A stretch of DNA of 64,000 bases from Aquatica leii (lineage: Eukaryota; Arthropoda; Insecta; Coleoptera; Lampyridae). This document shows positions 59,940 through 64,000 of this stretch, piece by piece; positions within the stretch are counted from its first letter, which is position 1, and each line of letters opens with the position of its first letter. The stretch is from NCBI GenBank assembly GCA_035610365.1, contig CM069432.1, positions 73,288,520-73,352,519 of the forward strand, written 5' to 3'. The notes beneath the pieces are model-generated. The model ran no database searches. It saw only the letters and a list, made by a program, of their open reading frames with translations, and was not told where the DNA came from. The position numbers and the translations under genes were made by a program.

Positions 59940-60521
59940 ATTGACTTTTATTGTTAGTATATATACCTGTATAGTTATGTATGAAATCATGTTTTTTATT
60001 GAATTACTTTTCAAACAATTTCAACAACATTTTTTCAGTCTATCAGACATCTACAGAACTAATAATAATAATAGAAAGAAAATAAGAAAATGCACCTTAA
60101 AAATGATAATAACCCAATCAACATCTACATATTTGGTACATATACTAGAAAGCTAGACGAAGTATCCAAGAAATATTACATATTCACATTACATATACGT
60201 AGTTAATATATAATAATAAATATTTATGTTATTGTGAGCATACCAGATACGGAACCAAGGAAATATAATGAAATGTTTGTATTTGCTATGTAACTTGGAT
60301 AACGTATTCAATACATATAAAGATACACGTATTTGTTATATATCTTTGAATATATTTCAAACCAGTGCGATTGTAATATATAAGTTACAAAATAAAAATC
60401 CTTTCTATGATACAAACAATAATTTTTGTATCGGATACTTGAGATATTCGTGTACCACATATATAATCAGTTTTATATATAATAAAAAAACAAAATAATA
60501 GTAAAATATCAACACGTTTAA

Positions 60522-60589
<68 letters not shown>

Positions 60590-62065
60590 TTACATCTACC
60601 CTAAATTATAATAAAAAAAACATTAAGTATTTTTGAAATTTTAGGTATGAAAGATTTTTGGTTGCTAGTAGAATCAATTTCTCGCACTAAGTCGGCCCCA
60701 ACCCCGCTCAAAAAAGAAACTCAATAATAAAACGTTATTACAAATAACGGTAAGTGTACCATATACAGTTTATAACATTTTTTAGAAAATATTTTCCTTG
60801 ACAATGTACAATGATACGTTTTAAATTGACTAAGTTTTATCATTTGACCCCTTAAACCTCTCAAAATGTTTTTTTTTGTTACGAAACGAAACCACGATGA
60901 ACACTTCATACGTTTTATAGCACCTACTCGAACGGCGGAGTTTTTAAACGTTATCTTTCGGTGTTTTGTAAAAAATAACACAAAACATTCAAACTTTAAA
61001 AGTTAACATCTGACTAAATGTTTGTGATACATAGATAAAAAGTACAAATTATGTTTTAGTATTATTAGATTAGATGTAATTTGATAGGCCATCATCCCTT
61101 ATTAATCACGCTGTATGTACTTTTTTTAAAAATATATAGGTACCGTGATTCTGTTTCTTTTAGTTATAATTTATAAAAATAAAACGATTATATTCCTTTC
61201 CACGCTGATTTTGATTTATACATGTGTTTTTAATTCTAACAATTTTGCAGTAAGAGTAGCTGAAATAGACAGTTTTTTCCACATTTTTTAAATGCAAAAC
61301 TATAGGTATTAGATATAGTTTAGATAGATAATTTAATAATTAAGATCTGTTTTCAGTCTACGAGTTTTTTAATTTCATATTTTGACAAGAAAAGCCATAC
61401 CACCTGTTATGTAATGTGCCGACTGCAGGTGCTAACATAAAATTTTAATACTTTTTCTTAGTTTGCGTTGTAATATTTTGTACTTAGTATACCTGGGTAA
61501 CTGTTTTTATTTTTATGAGAAGTTCCGATGTAAAGTAATTGTATGCACAATGTTTGAAGTTGTATACCGACTCTGTGACTCACCCAACCCATCTCTGCCG
61601 TTTCTATTGTCCACGGCTTTTCTTTGACAACCATCGGTCAATTTTTTTTAATGTAAATATTATTAGGTACCTAAACTTTAGTGTATAATAAATAACGGAA
61701 TTTAAACTTCTATACTTATTTACGTTTCGGCTAAAATATAAATGCCAAATTTTAAGCAGCCCTTACATAGTATATTGTTCCTTTTTTAACGCAAGCATGT
61801 TATTAGAGAAGGAAAATGTAATTACCCAAGTTTGTACTTTTGCCAAGAACACGCATCCCTTCTTCATTTTCAGTTGAAATATAATTTTTTTTTCAGAAGT
61901 AGAACGTTTTTGTGTATATCAGTATATTTATAGTGCAATTGATAGGTTCAATTTGTGTTAACGTACAGCTGTTACCTGTTATACGATGTAAGTATTATAT
62001 CTTATGTAAATTAACAACTAGATTTTTCTATGGTTTCCTAAATATTGTAGAATTACATTAATTGT
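59940..62065. other. AT-rich noncoding DNA with (TA)n
   Basis: No coding signature identified. Contains the dinucleotide run listed separately. Short frames at 59941-60498 and 60721-60981 lack domain signatures. Confidence 0.4.
60525..60585. repeat. (TA)n microsatellite, about 30 units
   Basis: Uninterrupted TA dinucleotides. Confidence 0.95.
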
Positions 62066-62070
62066 GGAAT

Positions 62071-62982
62071 ATGTTGAAGCGAAAGAATTTCTGTGATTTG
62101 TCGCGCCGACAAAAGCGGCGTATAATTTTGAAACAAGCCGACTCATTTAATAATTCAGTTACTGAATATAATTTGGAAACTACTAGAATTACTAACATTT
62201 TTTAAAATTCGCAAACATTACCTTTTAATTTAGAACATTCCCGATCAGACGAGAAAACATTAAGTAATTTTGAACAAACTATATCAACATGCCTGTAGTA
62301 GTTAATCATATGTAAGTCATAAATCATAGTTTTAATTTAGTAGGAAGGCATAATACTCTGTAGTTTTAAATTTCAAAATACTAGTAAACCATATGGGGTT
62401 GTATTATTTACTGACGAAAATAATATGACGTCAGAAATACCAACAAGTTGGCTGATTTAGGAATTTACTTTTAAGGCACACTACAAAAGGCACGAAATGA
62501 GCGCCGAAAACATAAATTATGAAACAACTGAAGATGAGGACTTAGGCCGTGGAGAAGACTATTTTATCACGATCATTACCGTTTTACTTAGATGCAGCAT
62601 TTAGTAAACTTATTGTTTTTTTTGTAATATATGAGAAATTTTAAACTTTCTATTTGTAGCATCAATATGTTAGCAGAATTGGTGGTCGCAATGGAAAAGA
62701 AACATTGCAGAGAATTTACAAAACTGTGTTCTCTCACAAGTTTGCAGTTTTATGTTCCTGGTTAGGCCATCGAGGAAACTTTGCAATAAAAAATTTGCAA
62801 ACAACAATTGTAATTAAAGGTAGGAATTAAATGATAATCTGATAAACGTATCCATCTTGCTATTTTTTTAGATATAATACTTGGCGAATATGCTGATTTT
62901 AAAGAGAAGGACATTGAGTCTTCTGTTAGCGAATGGTTTCGTTTAGCGAAACTGAGGTTGAGGCGAGAAAATGAAAAGTAAA
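62071..62982 (+). pseudogene. DUF4806-type protein gene, multi-exon, with in-frame stops
   Basis: Exon-like blocks in one direction: ATG 62071 (MLKRKNFCDLSRRQKRRIIL) continuing in frame past one TAA (62206-62208) to about 62295; then near 62395-62460 YGVVLFTDENNMTSEIPTSW and LI before a TAG; then 62661-62819 (IGGRNGKETLQRIYKTVFS, KFAVLCSWLGHRGNFAIKNL); a 53-bp GT-AG intron; and 62873-62982 (DIILGEYADFKEKDIESSVS, EWFRLAKLRLRREN) ending in TAA. The VV.F......IP.SW start and the GG......R...+.+.+.A...SW.G..G...I..L end are the two signatures of insect DUF4806 proteins, often TE-associated. Two stops suggest a pseudogene, though the C-terminal two exons and splice sites are intact. Function unknown. 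Confidence 0.6.
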
Positions 62983-63076
62983 AACCATTAAATATATTTA
63001 TTTTTTTATAGCTATAGAATGCCTTAACTTGAATTGTACAACAAATAATTGCAAAAGCATGTACCTATTCATGTGT

Positions 63077-63350
63077 GCTTTAGTCAGCGACGGCGCCAGG
63101 GGGGGCTTGGGTAGGCACATACCCACTCTGTTTACCCAGGTGCCCACCCGCATGTCCATCCAAATTGGAGAAAACAATTTTTGAATTAAATTAATTTTAT
63201 TAGAAAGTTTAAATAACTTTTATTTTTAAAATCTTCCATCAAAAGTTTTAAAAAAATATTTTTACGCAAATGAATGTGCCCACTCCAAAATTATTGTGCC
63301 CATTTGTGCCCACCTGTCTAAGAAAACCTGGCTCCGTCCCTGGCTTTAGT
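63077..63350. mobile_element. hAT-type MITE with perfect 8-bp TSD
   Basis: 258-bp element 63085-63342 between two copies of GCTTTAGT (63077-63084 and 63343-63350). Inverted termini are CAGCGACGGCGCCAGG and, in complement, CAGGGACGGAGCCAGG, a form common to hAT elements, followed by GGGCACA-rich subterminal sequence on both sides. No coding capacity. The perfect TSD suggests a fairly recent insertion. Confidence 0.9.
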
Positions 63351-63354
63351 ATTC

Positions 63355-64000
63355 TTACAAAAAACATATAAAAGTATAAGAAAAGCTTTACACATTGATT
63401 TTGGTGTGGAAAGTAATTGTAATTTTTGCATATTTTTACTTTTTTAATTGTATCATTAATATTGCATGTTAGAACACTTTATTACACACTGTCAGTAGCA
63501 ATATTAAAAAAGTAAAATATTTAGAAAAAATATTAGTGATTAGATATTCAATTAATTTATTTTTATCAGTTAAATTGAAATGATTAAGTGGTATATAAAA
63601 TATTGTACGTGGAAAGGTACAGTTTTTTTGCAAATATTTGCTTGAAAAATTTTAATATACTTTAATTAACAAGACTCGCACTGTTACAATAAACATGCAT
63701 GTCCCGTTTGTCACATAAGGTAATTATTTTTAATTGTATTCTTATTTCAGGTTTCCGCAGGAAAACGCAGAAATATACTAAAATAAAATAAATAAATTAT
63801 TATTATTTAATAAGTATATGTATTACTAAATATTGTTTTGTTATATTTATGTAGTAATAAATCGAGTTAATTTGGGAATTTAATTTGTTATTTTTGTTTA
63901 ATCAAAAAATTATATCTACACCTGATACATTCTATTACATGTAGGATATGTAAACGATTCTACATAACATTATCTGTAATACTAGATACGAGTTTGGTAC
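63355..64000. other. AT-rich noncoding DNA
   Basis: Nothing recognised to the window end. Confidence 0.45.

Noticed and set aside
60721-60981. 86-codon minus-strand frame (Lys/Arg-rich)
   Set aside because: Looks somewhat less random than neighbours, but I recognise no domain and no splice or promoter context; left unannotated as a gene.
1-64000. CRISPR arrays, rRNA genes, bacterial operons or prophage
   Set aside because: No regularly spaced repeats, no rRNA-like sequence, no ribosome binding sites; introns and element types are eukaryotic.

Overview
The window is AT-rich, repeat-dense eukaryotic DNA, most likely from an insect or other arthropod. No bacterial signals such as operons or ribosome binding sites are seen. 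The coding stretches are split by short GT-AG introns. The element mix (piggyBac, Ty3/gypsy, non-LTR retrotransposons, PIF/Harbinger, pogo/Tigger, several IS630-Tc1-mariner families, Helitron, hAT MITE, tRNA-derived SINE, Penelope-like pieces) is typical of insect intergenic DNA. Species or order cannot be told from the sequence. Apart from a decayed DUF4806-type reading frame at the right end (62.07-62.98 kb) no host gene is evident. All calls were made by eye from translations, so family names are motif-based and boundaries approximate unless a target-site duplication (TSD) is given.

Layout. 0.2-2.0 kb: broken piggyBac transposase (minus). 2.5-4.9 kb: PHD-finger fragment and a Ty3/gypsy pol relic (minus). 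5.9-6.9 kb: two head-to-tail copies of a palindrome-headed element (family B). 7.3-8.0 kb: non-LTR RT relic. 8.56-9.08 kb: palindrome-headed element A1. 9-15.6 kb: mostly featureless AT-rich DNA with a 190-bp element bounded by a 14-bp TSD (13.0 kb). 15.6-17.1 kb: pogo/Tigger relic (minus). 20.8 kb: hAT-like C-terminal scrap. 22.5 kb: solo terminus of the IS630-like family I. 23.0-24.3 kb: IS630-like family III copy split by element A2. 24.4-30.5 kb: apparently one minus-strand non-LTR element whose two halves are separated by about 4.9 kb holding a tyrosine-recombinase-like fragment, a SINE, a short exon-like ORF and a 2.2-kb PIF/Harbinger relic. 30.5-32.25 kb: array of nested duplications bounded by inverted repeats, then a family B head. 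33.2-34.4, 38.65-41.88 and 42.00-44.69 kb: three same-orientation copies of IS630-like family I. The last has both ends and an intact 267-aa catalytic exon; the middle one is split by a 1.5-kb foldback element. 36.1-37.8 kb: second family III copy, split by element C1. 45.5-47.0 kb: unassigned GC-richer block. 47.57-49.69 kb: complete but decayed IS630-like family II element with TA TSD. 50.8 and 56.4 kb: further copies of the 190-bp family. 51.7 kb: element C2. 54.46-54.92 kb: family B copy in inverse orientation. 55.47 kb: Helitron 5' terminus. 56.94-59.94 kb: 3.0-kb TIR element hosting a 595-bp foldback element with a 13-bp TSD and hammerhead-ribozyme-like cores. 60.5 kb: (TA)n. 62.1-63.0 kb: DUF4806-like pseudogene. 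63.08-63.35 kb: hAT MITE with a perfect 8-bp TSD.

The most interesting structure not explained by standard classes is a set of short elements (A, B, C; eight occurrences) sharing one design: a 110-130-bp imperfect palindrome with a GC-rich tip at one end and an AT-rich body carrying TTGGCAACA-type and TTTGACA-type motifs. Two of them sit inside broken transposases. Second is the pair of hammerhead-like short element families with long TSDs, which look Penelope-related.
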